From Pseudoduganella flava (GTDB lineage Bacteria; Pseudomonadota; Gammaproteobacteria; Burkholderiales; Burkholderiaceae_D), in assembly GCF_007830495.1 (NCBI RefSeq), contig NZ_VLKW01000007.1, positions 62,001 through 126,000 on the forward strand: a DNA stretch of 64,000 nucleotides. The letters run 5' to 3'. Shown here in pieces: positions 16,918 through 24,594 of this stretch; within the stretch, counting starts at the first letter, position 1, and every line of letters begins with the position of its first letter. The notes under the pieces were generated by a model. That model worked only from the letters and a program-made list of their open reading frames with translations. It was not told the DNA's origin and searched no databases. The translations under genes were made by a program, and so were the position numbers.

Positions 16918-17622
16918 ATGACCGGCATCGTCGAATTCCCCATCCACGCGAAGTGGCCCGCGCGCCACCCGGACCGCATCCAGCTGTATTCGCTGGCCAC
17001 GCCGAACGGCGTGAAGGTCTCCATCATGCTGGAGGAAACGGGCCTGCCGTATGAGGCCCACCGCGTCAGCTTCGATACGAACGACCAGATGTCGCCCGAA
17101 TTCCTGTCGCTGAACCCGAACAACAAGATCCCCGCGATCATCGATCCGGATGGGCCGGACGGCAAGCCGCTGCCGCTGTTCGAATCGGGCGCGATCCTCC
17201 TCTACCTGGCCGAGAAGACGGGCCAGCTGCTGCCGGCCGATGCGGCGGGCCGCTACGAGACGATCCAGTGGCTGATGTTCCAGATGGGCGGCGTCGGCCC
17301 GATGTTCGGCCAGTTGGGCTTCTTCCACAAGTTCGCAGGCAGGGAATACGAGGACAAGCGCCCGCGCGACCGCTACGTGGCTGAATCGGCCCGCCTGCTG
17401 GGGGTGCTGGACCGGCGCCTGCAGGGCCGCGACTGGATCATGGGCGACATGTACACGATCGCCGACATCGCCACGTTCCCGTGGGTGCGCAACCTGATCG
17501 GCTTCTACGGCGCGGGCGAGCTGGTGGAATTCGAGCGCTTCGCGAACGTGCGGCGCGCGCTCGACGCGTTCGTGGCGCGGCCGGCCGTCGCGCGCGGGCT
17601 GGAAATTCCGGCCGCCGGTTGA
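16918..17622 (+). CDS. Glutathione S-transferase family protein, YfcG-like
   Basis: 234 residues. The N-terminal thioredoxin-fold domain begins after a short lead (IQLYSLATPNGVKVSIMLEE) with the Asn/Thr-type active site of nu-class YfcG proteins (TPNG). It contains the cis-Pro glutathione contact in NKIPAIIDPDG and the FESGAILLYLAEK turn. The all-helical domain follows from about residue 100, with DWIMGDMYTIADIATFPWV. YfcG enzymes are disulphide-bond oxidoreductases using glutathione in the cytoplasm. The ATG follows GAGGACAAC. It is a stand-alone gene divergent from MYG1. Confidence 0.88.
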   Translation: MTGIVEFPIHAKWPARHPDRIQLYSLATPNGVKVSIMLEETGLPYEAHRVSFDTNDQMSPEFLSLNPNNKIPAIIDPDGPDGKPLPLFESGAILLYLAEKTGQLLPADAAGRYETIQWLMFQMGGVGPMFGQLGFFHKFAGREYEDKRPRDRYVAESARLLGVLDRRLQGRDWIMGDMYTIADIATFPWVRNLIGFYGAGELVEFERFANVRRALDAFVARPAVARGLEIPAAG

Positions 17623-17764
17623 GATTTCTTCGCAGTTCGTTAGTTTTCGATAGTTTTCCCAGGTGCAATAACTTCTACAATGGCGGTGGCCGCCAGGCAT
17701 GCCGAGCGCAGCGCAGACTGCACCGGCGGCGGCCGTGACCACCAACCATCACCAGGGAAACGCC

Positions 17765-18649
17765 ATGTTCATCCGCACCTTGTTCTCCACCTTGCTGTGC
17801 CTGCTGCTCGCGCTGCCGGCAGCCGCCCAGCAAACCGCCGAGCAATTCCTCGCCACGCTGAAATTCCAGGACGGCCGCATCACGCTGCCCGGCAGCATCG
17901 CCACGCTGGACCTGCCGGCGGGCTTTCGCTACCTGGATCCCGACGATTCGACGCGCCTGCTGACGGACGGCTGGGGCAATCCGCCCGGCCCGAAAACGCT
18001 GGGCATGATCGTGCCGGCCGCCGTCAGCCCGCTGTCCGCCGAAGGCTGGGGCGTTGTCATCACGTATGAAAAGGATGGCCACGTCAACGACAGCGATGCG
18101 AACGACATCAAGTACGACGAGCTGCTGAAATCGATGCAGGACTCCGTGGCCGCCGACAACGACGAGCGCAAGAAGCAGGGCTACGCGCCGATGACGCTCG
18201 TCGGCTGGGCGGAAACGCCCCGCTACGACAAGGCCAGCCACAAGCTGTACTGGGCCAAGGAACTGCATACGGGCGACGACAAGCATAACGCGCTGAACTA
18301 CAACATCCGCGTGCTGGGCCGCGAAGGCGTGCTGGTGTTGAACGCGGTCGCGGGCATGGACCAGATCAGCCGCATCCGCAGCGAGATGAAGACCGTGACG
18401 GCCTTCACCGACTTCACGCCGGGCCACCGCTACACGGACTTCGACAGCAAGACGGACAAGGTGGCCGAATACGGCATCGCCGCGCTGATCGCCGGCGGCG
18501 CCGCCGCGAAACTGGGCCTGTTCGGCAAGCTGTTCGCGCTGCTGCTGGCGTTCAAGAAGGTGATCCTGCTGGGCGTGGCCGCTGTCGGCGGCTGGCTGTG
18601 GAAGCTGGTCGGCGGGCGCAAGAAGGTCGACCTGTCCAAGCCGAAATAA
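17765..18649 (+). CDS. DUF2167 membrane protein
   Basis: 294 residues from the ATG at 17765 (AGGGAAA upstream). A signal peptide (MFIRTLFSTLLCLLLALPAAAQQ) is followed by a ~200-residue periplasmic domain with the DUF2167 features GWGNPP, GWGVVITYEKDGHV and the VGWAETPRYD stretch. Two C-terminal hydrophobic helices (about 240-280) end in a short basic cytosolic tail. The function of DUF2167 is not established. The stop codon is one base from the ATG of the site-2-protease gene, so the two are almost certainly co-translated. Confidence 0.85.
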   Translation: MFIRTLFSTLLCLLLALPAAAQQTAEQFLATLKFQDGRITLPGSIATLDLPAGFRYLDPDDSTRLLTDGWGNPPGPKTLGMIVPAAVSPLSAEGWGVVITYEKDGHVNDSDANDIKYDELLKSMQDSVAADNDERKKQGYAPMTLVGWAETPRYDKASHKLYWAKELHTGDDKHNALNYNIRVLGREGVLVLNAVAGMDQISRIRSEMKTVTAFTDFTPGHRYTDFDSKTDKVAEYGIAALIAGGAAAKLGLFGKLFALLLAFKKVILLGVAAVGGWLWKLVGGRKKVDLSKPK

Positions 18650-18650
18650 G

Positions 18651-19355
18651 ATGGGCAAGCTGCTCGTCTGGCTGTTCGCTGCCGGCAAGCTCGGCAAGCT
18701 GATGACGACCGGCGGCACGATGCTGCTGTCGATGCTCGTCTACACGTGGGTGTTCGGCTGGCGCTACGCGGCCGGCTTCCTGCTGCTGCTGTTCGTCCAC
18801 GAGATGGGCCATTACGTGGCGGCGCGCCAGCGCGGGCTAGACGTCGGGGCACCGGCGTTCATCCCGTTCGTCGGCGCCTGGGTCGCGTTGAAAGAACAGC
18901 CGCGCAACGCCGAGACGGACGCCTACATCGGCTTCGCCGGCCCGGCCGCCGGCACCGTCGCGGCGATGGCCTGCTACGCGGCCGCGCGGGACACGGGCAG
19001 CGGCCTGCTGATGGCACTGGCCTATTCCGGCTGCATGCTGAACCTGTTCAACCTGATCCCGCTTGCGCCGCTCGACGGCGGCCGCATCACGGCGATCATC
19101 TCGCCGAAAGTGTGGCTCGTCGGCGTGCCGCTGCTGGCGGCGCTGTTCTTCGTGCGCCCCAGCCCGATGCTGATCCTCGTCGGGCTGCTCGCATTGCCGC
19201 AACTGAAGCAGGTGTTCCAGCCGGATGCGGGCCAGGCGCCCGAGTACTACGACACGCCGCTGGAAACCCGCATCAACTACGGCGTGATGTACCTGGCCCT
19301 CGTCGCCTTCCTGGCGATGATGAGTTACGGGATTCACGAGAACATCCGCACCTGA
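18651..19355 (+). CDS. Site-2 protease family (M50) intramembrane metalloprotease
   Basis: 234 residues, nearly all membrane helices. The zinc site HEMGH lies in the second helix near residue 50, and the matching NLIPLAPLDGGR motif in a later helix completes the metal site. Unlike RseP there is no PDZ domain, placing it with small M50B-like proteases. Such proteases cut transmembrane anchors within the bilayer. It is translationally coupled to the DUF2167 gene, whose C-terminal helices make it a candidate partner or substrate (inference). A strong hairpin follows the stop. Confidence 0.88.
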   Translation: MGKLLVWLFAAGKLGKLMTTGGTMLLSMLVYTWVFGWRYAAGFLLLLFVHEMGHYVAARQRGLDVGAPAFIPFVGAWVALKEQPRNAETDAYIGFAGPAAGTVAAMACYAAARDTGSGLLMALAYSGCMLNLFNLIPLAPLDGGRITAIISPKVWLVGVPLLAALFFVRPSPMLILVGLLALPQLKQVFQPDAGQAPEYYDTPLETRINYGVMYLALVAFLAMMSYGIHENIRT

Positions 19356-19365
19356 CCCGCCTTTG

Positions 19366-19409
19366 ACGCGCAATGTGTGGCCTTGTGTCAGCGGCCGCAC
19401 ATTGCGCGT
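19366..19409 (+). terminator. Long hairpin after the M50 gene, terminator-like
   Basis: Two 17-base arms with a single mismatch (ACGCGCAATGTGTGGCC against GGCCGCACATTGCGCGT) and a loop of about ten bases begin 11 bases after the M50 stop. There is no proper T tract, so it may be a weak intrinsic terminator or an RNA-stabilising structure. Confidence 0.55.
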
Positions 19410-19460
19410 TGATCTCCCGCTGCTACACTCGGCCGCTTCTGCGACCTTGCATTTGCGGCC

Positions 19461-20351
19461 ATGCCCCCACACCTCGGACTCGTCTGCGTGACCATCTCCG
19501 ATGCCGTTCGGTATCGCACGATCACGCGCAAGCGGCTGCTGGAGCAGTCGGATGCCATGCAGCGCAAGCTGCTGGACGACCTGTATCGCGCCAACCTGCA
19601 GATGCTGGACAATGCGCTGCGCTACTGCGAACAGCAAGGCATCGCGCTGTACCGCCTGCCCTCCTCGATCTTCCCGTTCGCCGATGAGGATATCGGCCGC
19701 GACGTGCTCGCGCCGCTCGCGCCCGCGCTGGCGCGCACGGGCACGCGAGCCACGGCGGCGGGCATCCGCCTCGTAATGCATCCGGACCAGTTCGTGGTGC
19801 TCAATTCCGATTCGGCCGGCGTGGTCGAGAACAGCGTCAAGATCCTGCGCATGCACGGCGATTTGATGGACCTGCTGCAGCAGCCGCGCACGCCGTGGGC
19901 GCTGCTGGAGATCCACGGCGGCAAGGCAAAGCGGGCCGACGCGCTCATCGAGCGCATCTCCACGCTGCCGGACGCCATCCGCTGCCGCCTCGGCCTGGAG
20001 AACGACGAATACGCGTATGGCGCCGACGAGATCCACGCGATCTGCCTGCAAAGCGGCGTGCCGATGGTGTTCGACGCCCACCACCACATCGTGCACGAGG
20101 GCCTGGACAGCTACGACGATCCGAGCGTGGGCGAGATGCTCGACAAGGCGCGCGCCACCTGGGCCGTGCCGGAGCACCAGCTGGTGCACATCTCGAACGG
20201 CCGCACGGGATTCAACGACCGCCAGCACGCCGACCTGATCACGACGATGCCGGCCGCGTATGCGCGCGCGCCGTGGATCGAGATCGAGGCCAAGGCGAAG
20301 GAGGAAGCCATCCGTGGGCTGGACGGCTGGCGCAGCGCGGCGCTGGGCTAG
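19461..20351 (+). CDS. uvsE: UV damage endonuclease UvsE/UvdE
   Basis: 296 residues covering the UvdE TIM barrel. UvsE nicks DNA directly 5' to UV photoproducts using metal ions, an excision route independent of UvrABC. Family landmarks are LGLVCVTISDAVRYRTIT at the N-terminus, ALYRLPSSIFPFADED, the metal-ligand segments RLVMHPDQFVVLNS and LEIHGGKAKRAD, LGLENDEY, and the MVFDAHHHIVHEG histidine cluster. Length fits the family. The ribosome site is weak. It overlaps the end of a small minus-strand gene by four bases. Confidence 0.92.
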   Translation: MPPHLGLVCVTISDAVRYRTITRKRLLEQSDAMQRKLLDDLYRANLQMLDNALRYCEQQGIALYRLPSSIFPFADEDIGRDVLAPLAPALARTGTRATAAGIRLVMHPDQFVVLNSDSAGVVENSVKILRMHGDLMDLLQQPRTPWALLEIHGGKAKRADALIERISTLPDAIRCRLGLENDEYAYGADEIHAICLQSGVPMVFDAHHHIVHEGLDSYDDPSVGEMLDKARATWAVPEHQLVHISNGRTGFNDRQHADLITTMPAAYARAPWIEIEAKAKEEAIRGLDGWRSAALG

Positions 20352-20545
20352 TTGCGCGCTTCGTACAGCGCCTTCGCATCCTTGTGCGCCTGGTCGACGT
20401 TGCGCAGCTTCGCATCCTGGTCATGCGGCACGAAGAATTCGCGGTCCTGCGCGGCCATCACGAGGCGCACGGCCTCCTTCTCCGACACGCCGTATTTTTC
20501 AAAGATCAGCGTCGTCACTTCATCCAGATATTCTTCGTAGGTCAT
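20348..20545 (-). CDS. Small conserved-looking protein of unknown function
   Basis: 65 residues, charged and mostly helical, beginning MTYEEYLDEVTTLIFEKYG. It has no membrane segment, signal peptide or recognised motif. GGGAGTG precedes the ATG at a good distance and codon use is typical of the genome, so it is probably real. It converges with uvsE (four-base overlap of stops) and is divergent from the M28 peptidase gene. Function not recognised. Confidence 0.65.
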   Translation of the reverse strand: MTYEEYLDEVTTLIFEKYGVSEKEAVRLVMAAQDREFFVPHDQDAKLRNVDQAHKDAKALYEARN

Positions 20546-20645
20546 CGTGGTTCACTCCCGGTCAAGGCGCGCATTGTATCGCGCAAAAGCTTGCGCAATG
20601 CGATTGTTGCGGTAAGCTGTGCGCGCCATTTCACAAAGGAGAACC

Positions 20646-22007
20646 ATGCACTTCCCGCTCACTTCCGCGGCACTGGCCGCGCTCCTGACGACCGCCGGCG
20701 CGATGGCCGCGGCGGCCGAACCCGCCCTGCCCAAGCGGCAGGCCGACATCGACGCGATCGTGCGCGAGATCTCGCCGCAGCGCATCCACGGCTACATCGA
20801 GAAGCTGGTGGGCTTCGGCACGCGGCACACGATGTCCGAGACCGAATCCGACACGCGCGGCATCGGCGCGGCGCGGCGCTGGATCAAGGCCGAGCTGGAA
20901 CGCTGCGGCGCCGGCCGGCTGCAGGTGAGCTTCGACAGCCACGTGCACCCCGTGATGGCGCGGCTGTCGCGCCCCACCGAGATCGTCAACGTCGTCGCCA
21001 CGCTGCCCGGCGCGCAGGCCGAATCGAAGGACCGGCTGTACGTCGTCTCCGGCCACTACGACTCGCGCGTGACGGACGTGATGGACGCGACCAGCGATGC
21101 ACCGGGCGCCAACGACGACGCCTCCGGCACCGCGGCCGTGATGGAGATGGCCTGCGTGATGGCGAAGCACAAGTTCGACGCGACGCTCGTTTTCATGGCC
21201 GTCGCAGCCGAGGAGCAGGGCCTGCTGGGTGCTGGCCACTGGGCCGAGCAGGCCCGCAAGAACAACGTCAACGTCGCCGGCATGTTCACCAATGACATCA
21301 TCGGCAGCTCGTACAACGAACACGGCAAGCGTGACAACACGCAGGTGCGGCTGTTCGCCGAGGGCATCCCCGCATTGAAGGAAGTGCCGGACGGGCTGCG
21401 CACGTTGATCCAGACGGGCGGCGAAAACGATTCGCCGTCGCGCCAGCTGGCCCGCCACGTGAAGGAAACGGGCGAGCGCTATGTGAAGAACTTCAAGGTG
21501 ACGGTGGTCCAGCGGCGCGACCGCTACCTGCGCGGCGGCGACCACATTCCGTTCCTCGAACAGGGCTACGCCGCGCTGCGCTTCACCGAGCCGGCCGAGG
21601 ACTTCCGCCACCAGCACCAGGACCTGCGCAAGGAAAGCGGCGTGCAGTACGGCGACCTGCTGGAATTCGTCGACGTCGACTACACGGCCAAGGTGGCACG
21701 CGTGAACGCCGCGGCCCTCGCCTCGCTGGCGCAAGCCCCGGCCGCGCCGCAGCAGGTGAAAGTGCTGACGGCCAAGCTGGACAACCGCACCGAGCTGACG
21801 TGGCAGGCGAACGCGGAACCCGACCTGGCCGGCTACCGCGTCGTGTGGCGCGAAACGACAGCCGCCAGCTGGCAGGGCGCGAAATTCGTCGGCAATGTGA
21901 CCTCGTACACGAGCGAGCTGTCGAAGGACAACGTGTTCTTCGGTGTGCAAGCCGTCGACAAGGACGGCAACGTCAGCCCGGCGACGTATCCGCTGCCGCA
22001 GCGCTGA
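20646..22007 (+). CDS. Secreted M28-family aminopeptidase with C-terminal Fn3-like domain
   Basis: 453 residues from the ATG at 20646 (AAGGAG upstream). Signal peptide MHFPLTSAALAALLTTAG with cleavage after AAA. The M28 catalytic domain contains all five zinc ligands of the family: His in VSGHYDSR, bridging Asp in GANDDASG, the catalytic Glu pair in AEEQG, Asp in FTNDIIG and His in GGDHIPF. The last ~90 residues look like a fibronectin-III-type domain (ELTWQANAEPDLAGYRVVW). It probably digests extracellular or periplasmic peptides. A pair of palindromes follows the gene. Confidence 0.9.
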   Translation: MHFPLTSAALAALLTTAGAMAAAAEPALPKRQADIDAIVREISPQRIHGYIEKLVGFGTRHTMSETESDTRGIGAARRWIKAELERCGAGRLQVSFDSHVHPVMARLSRPTEIVNVVATLPGAQAESKDRLYVVSGHYDSRVTDVMDATSDAPGANDDASGTAAVMEMACVMAKHKFDATLVFMAVAAEEQGLLGAGHWAEQARKNNVNVAGMFTNDIIGSSYNEHGKRDNTQVRLFAEGIPALKEVPDGLRTLIQTGGENDSPSRQLARHVKETGERYVKNFKVTVVQRRDRYLRGGDHIPFLEQGYAALRFTEPAEDFRHQHQDLRKESGVQYGDLLEFVDVDYTAKVARVNAAALASLAQAPAAPQQVKVLTAKLDNRTELTWQANAEPDLAGYRVVWRETTAASWQGAKFVGNVTSYTSELSKDNVFFGVQAVDKDGNVSPATYPLPQR

Positions 22008-22046
22008 CACTTCCGCTAAGCGTGGCATAAACGCCACAAAAAAACC

Positions 22047-22230
22047 GTTGCCCAAATTCGGGGACTGTCCCCGAATTTGGGCAACTAAATTCCTTCGGGC
22101 ACCGGCTGCCGGTCGTTAGCGCCGCGTACCTCGGCCATTTCCAACCCAAGTGCGCGCATCGTCGCAACGCGGCCATCTGCCTCGCCGAAAAGTTTCCAAA
22201 AATCGGGGACAGTCCCTCGATTTTGGAAAC
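22047..22230. repeat. Two inverted palindromes with 106-bp spacer (REPIN-like)
   Basis: The first element, 22047-22085, is a perfect palindrome of two 18-base arms around CTG, with core GGGGACTGTCCCC and outer arms GTTGCCCAAA. The second, 22192-22230, has the same core in opposite orientation (GGGGACAGTCCC) with different outer arms (GTTTCCAAAA). The spacer reads on the minus strand as a short coding-like tail containing ATMRALGLEMAEVRG and ending in a stop at 22086, possibly a gene remnant. Two inverted palindromes close together are the architecture of REPIN elements, which are moved by REP-associated tyrosine transposases. Confidence 0.8.
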
Positions 22231-22241
22231 AATTGCTGAGG

Positions 22242-23846
22242 TTAGCGGAATGCGGCTTCGACAGCGTGAAGGCCGACCTTCGGGTCGAGCAGGCCGTTGT
22301 AGATGTCGGGGATCTTGCGGTCGATGCCGAGCAGGCGGTATGTCGCCAGCATCGCGCAGCGCACCGAGTACTCGACGGTGAACACGACGTCGTCCTCCAT
22401 CTCGACGAACTGGCCGAGGAACGCGAAGTTGCGCGAGCCTTCGGGCAGCACGAGCGCGCGGTCGCCCGGCGCGCGGCATGCGAACAGCGCGGACGCATAC
22501 GGCATCATCACCGTCGTCACTTCCGTCGTGGCCAGCACGTGTTCCAGCATGTCGTCGAAGCCCAGCTGGCGCACCAGCTCCGTCAGGATCTCGCGCCCCG
22601 TCGCCTGCGCCATCGGCTTCTTCACGTAGTCGCCGGGACGGTCGATCTCGAAGCCATAGCCCCACAGCGTCGCCATGCCCTGCGGCAGGTCCGGGAAGTG
22701 CGGCTGGTGCGGCACGACGATCGACAGGTGCCAGCCCGATTCGAACCACGTCATCAGCGCACCAGTGCCCGGCGCATTGCCCGTGTATTCGGTGATCCGG
22801 TGCAGCAGCGCGTGGTCGCGCATCGTCAGCGTGAACGACTCCCACTTGTGCTCGTCCACGTTGCCGAAGAACGCGGCGGGCCGGCCGAAGTCCGGCGCCT
22901 TCTGCGCGATGTTCTCCCACAGGCTCCAGCCGTGATCGCGCCGGCCCCTGACCAGTTCCGGCACGTCGTCGTTGCCGCCGTACGTCGCGTCGCTCGTGAT
23001 CGAGCCGAGCGTGAAGAATGCGAGGTCATTTTCGCCCAGCGCGATCGTCGACGTCCCCTGCTTCGTTTCGACGTGCAGCGCGGTGGCGCGGCGGCCGCCG
23101 TCCGGCAGCGTGGCGAAATCGGCGTCGGTGACGCGCGTGCCGAAGCGCACGTCCACGCCCTGCGCCAGCAGCCAGCGCTGCAACGGCACCACCAGCGAAT
23201 CGTACTGGTTGTATTTGGTGCGGCGCACGCCGGCCAGCGTGTGAATGCGCGGGAACTCCTGCACGAAGCGCAGGAAGTAGCGCCGCAGCTCGGCCGCGCT
23301 GTGCCACTTCTGGAACGCGAACGTGGTGCGCCACATGCGCCAGAAGTTCGATTCAAAGAAGTGCTCGTCGAAGAATTCGTCGATGCGGCGGCTGCCGATA
23401 CGGTGCTCCGTCAACGCCAGCAGCCGCAGCATCTGGGCCCGGTTCGTCGTCGACAGGCCCAGCGCCGCGGCGTCGACAATGCGGTGCGCGCCGTCGATCA
23501 GCCGCGCCTGCGCATGCGTCTGCACCCGCTCGTTGAAGCGGCGGCACTCCTGCGTCACCGAGACGGCCGGATCGTCGCGGGACGGAATCGTCTCGAACAG
23601 GTCCCACAGGCACAGATAGGTTTCATCGGTGAGCATGCGGCCGCCGCGCGTGACCCACGCTTCGCGGCCGGCGACGCGATTGCCGTCGAGCGAGCCGCCT
23701 TCGATGCCGAGTTCTTCGAGTATGTGGATGTGCGCGGCGGGCACGCCGCCGTCGCGAATCGCGAACGCCGCCGCGGCCATGCCGGCGATGCCGCCGCCGA
23801 CGATCCACAGATGGGTGTTCGTACGATTGACGCTGGTGTTGTTCAT
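22242..23846 (-). CDS. ohyA: Oleate hydratase (FAD-dependent fatty-acid double-bond hydratase)
   Basis: 534 residues of the 67-kDa myosin-cross-reactive-antigen family. It adds water to cis-9 unsaturated fatty acids, giving 10-hydroxy acids, and needs FAD for structure. The FAD-binding GGGIAGMAAAAFAIRDG is at residues 18-34. Other family stretches are HILEELGIEGGSLDG, the catalytic-region RGGRMLTDETYLCLWDL, and TTFAFQKWHSAAE. Length is slightly shorter than typical OhyA (about 560-590). It lies directly after the palindrome pair, and is divergent from the DUF805 gene, with 216 bp of non-coding sequence between. Confidence 0.92.
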   Translation of the reverse strand: MNNTSVNRTNTHLWIVGGGIAGMAAAAFAIRDGGVPAAHIHILEELGIEGGSLDGNRVAGREAWVTRGGRMLTDETYLCLWDLFETIPSRDDPAVSVTQECRRFNERVQTHAQARLIDGAHRIVDAAALGLSTTNRAQMLRLLALTEHRIGSRRIDEFFDEHFFESNFWRMWRTTFAFQKWHSAAELRRYFLRFVQEFPRIHTLAGVRRTKYNQYDSLVVPLQRWLLAQGVDVRFGTRVTDADFATLPDGGRRATALHVETKQGTSTIALGENDLAFFTLGSITSDATYGGNDDVPELVRGRRDHGWSLWENIAQKAPDFGRPAAFFGNVDEHKWESFTLTMRDHALLHRITEYTGNAPGTGALMTWFESGWHLSIVVPHQPHFPDLPQGMATLWGYGFEIDRPGDYVKKPMAQATGREILTELVRQLGFDDMLEHVLATTEVTTVMMPYASALFACRAPGDRALVLPEGSRNFAFLGQFVEMEDDVVFTVEYSVRCAMLATYRLLGIDRKIPDIYNGLLDPKVGLHAVEAAFR

Positions 23847-24062
23847 TGCTTGTCCTCGTCGTCTATTGGGTTGCAGTTGGGTTGATTCATCCTAGCGGGT
23901 GCTTCAGCAATGAAACTTTGATTGAAATCAAAAGTCAGGTGTAGTGGAGGGGCTCTACAGGAACTGCGCGACACAGTGCCGTTCGCGCTCTTGTACAGGA
24001 TCAGAACGGCTACCGCAGCGCCATGACAGCATCGGGCTCTTATCAATTTTCTGGAGAGAAAG

Positions 24063-24536
24063 ATGTCCGACGCGCTGCCTTCTTCCGCCCAGCCCGACTT
24101 ACTGCTGACACGGATGCGCCGTATTCCTTATTTCGCCGCACTGCTTCTGCTGCTGCCGGCCGGTTCGCTGGCGTCGTACGGCGCAGGCACGTGGGCCGCG
24201 GCATATGGCGACGCCGCGAGCGCCGCCGCTTCCGGTGTCACGAACCTGGCGCTGGTGTTTGTCCCACTACTTCTCTTCAGCGTGCGGCGCCTGCGCGACC
24301 TGGAGATGCCGGGCTGGCTCGCGATCGCGTGGCTCGTGCCCTTGCTGAACGTCCTGCTGGCCATCCTGCTGTGCGCGATGCCCGGCGCCGCCGCGGCCAA
24401 TCGCAATGGACCGCCGCCGGCAGCGACGCCGCGCTGGGTGGGCTACCTGATACTCGGCCTGACCGCGCTGTGGATCGTCACCGCGACAGTGTATCTGCGC
24501 ACGGTCCCGGACGCATTCAAAGACTGGGCGCAATGA
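24063..24536 (+). CDS. DUF805-family small membrane protein
   Basis: 157 residues with four hydrophobic helices. The diagnostic DUF805 stretch RRLRDLEMPGWLAIAWLVP, then LLCAMPG, is present. The ATG follows GGAGAG. The family is common and uncharacterised; some members sit beside stress or envelope genes. It is divergent from oleate hydratase and ends at a strong bidirectional terminator shared with the M1 peptidase. Confidence 0.8.
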   Translation: MSDALPSSAQPDLLLTRMRRIPYFAALLLLLPAGSLASYGAGTWAAAYGDAASAAASGVTNLALVFVPLLLFSVRRLRDLEMPGWLAIAWLVPLLNVLLAILLCAMPGAAAANRNGPPPAATPRWVGYLILGLTALWIVTATVYLRTVPDAFKDWAQ

Positions 24537-24550
24537 TACTCGTGCTGAAA

Positions 24551-24578
24551 AAAACGCCGGCTTGCTTGCCGGCGTTTT
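24551..24578. terminator. Bidirectional rho-independent terminator
   Basis: Stem AACGCCGGC / GCCGGCGTT with loop TTGCTT, flanked by A residues on the left and T residues on the right, so it can work for both converging genes (DUF805 on plus, M1 peptidase on minus). Confidence 0.92.
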
Positions 24579-24594
24579 CATCGTGACGTAACGG

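Noticed and set aside
22022..22037. GTGGC/GCCAC hairpin after the M28 gene as a terminator
   Set aside because: The stem is only five bases and is followed by A residues, not T, on the coding strand.
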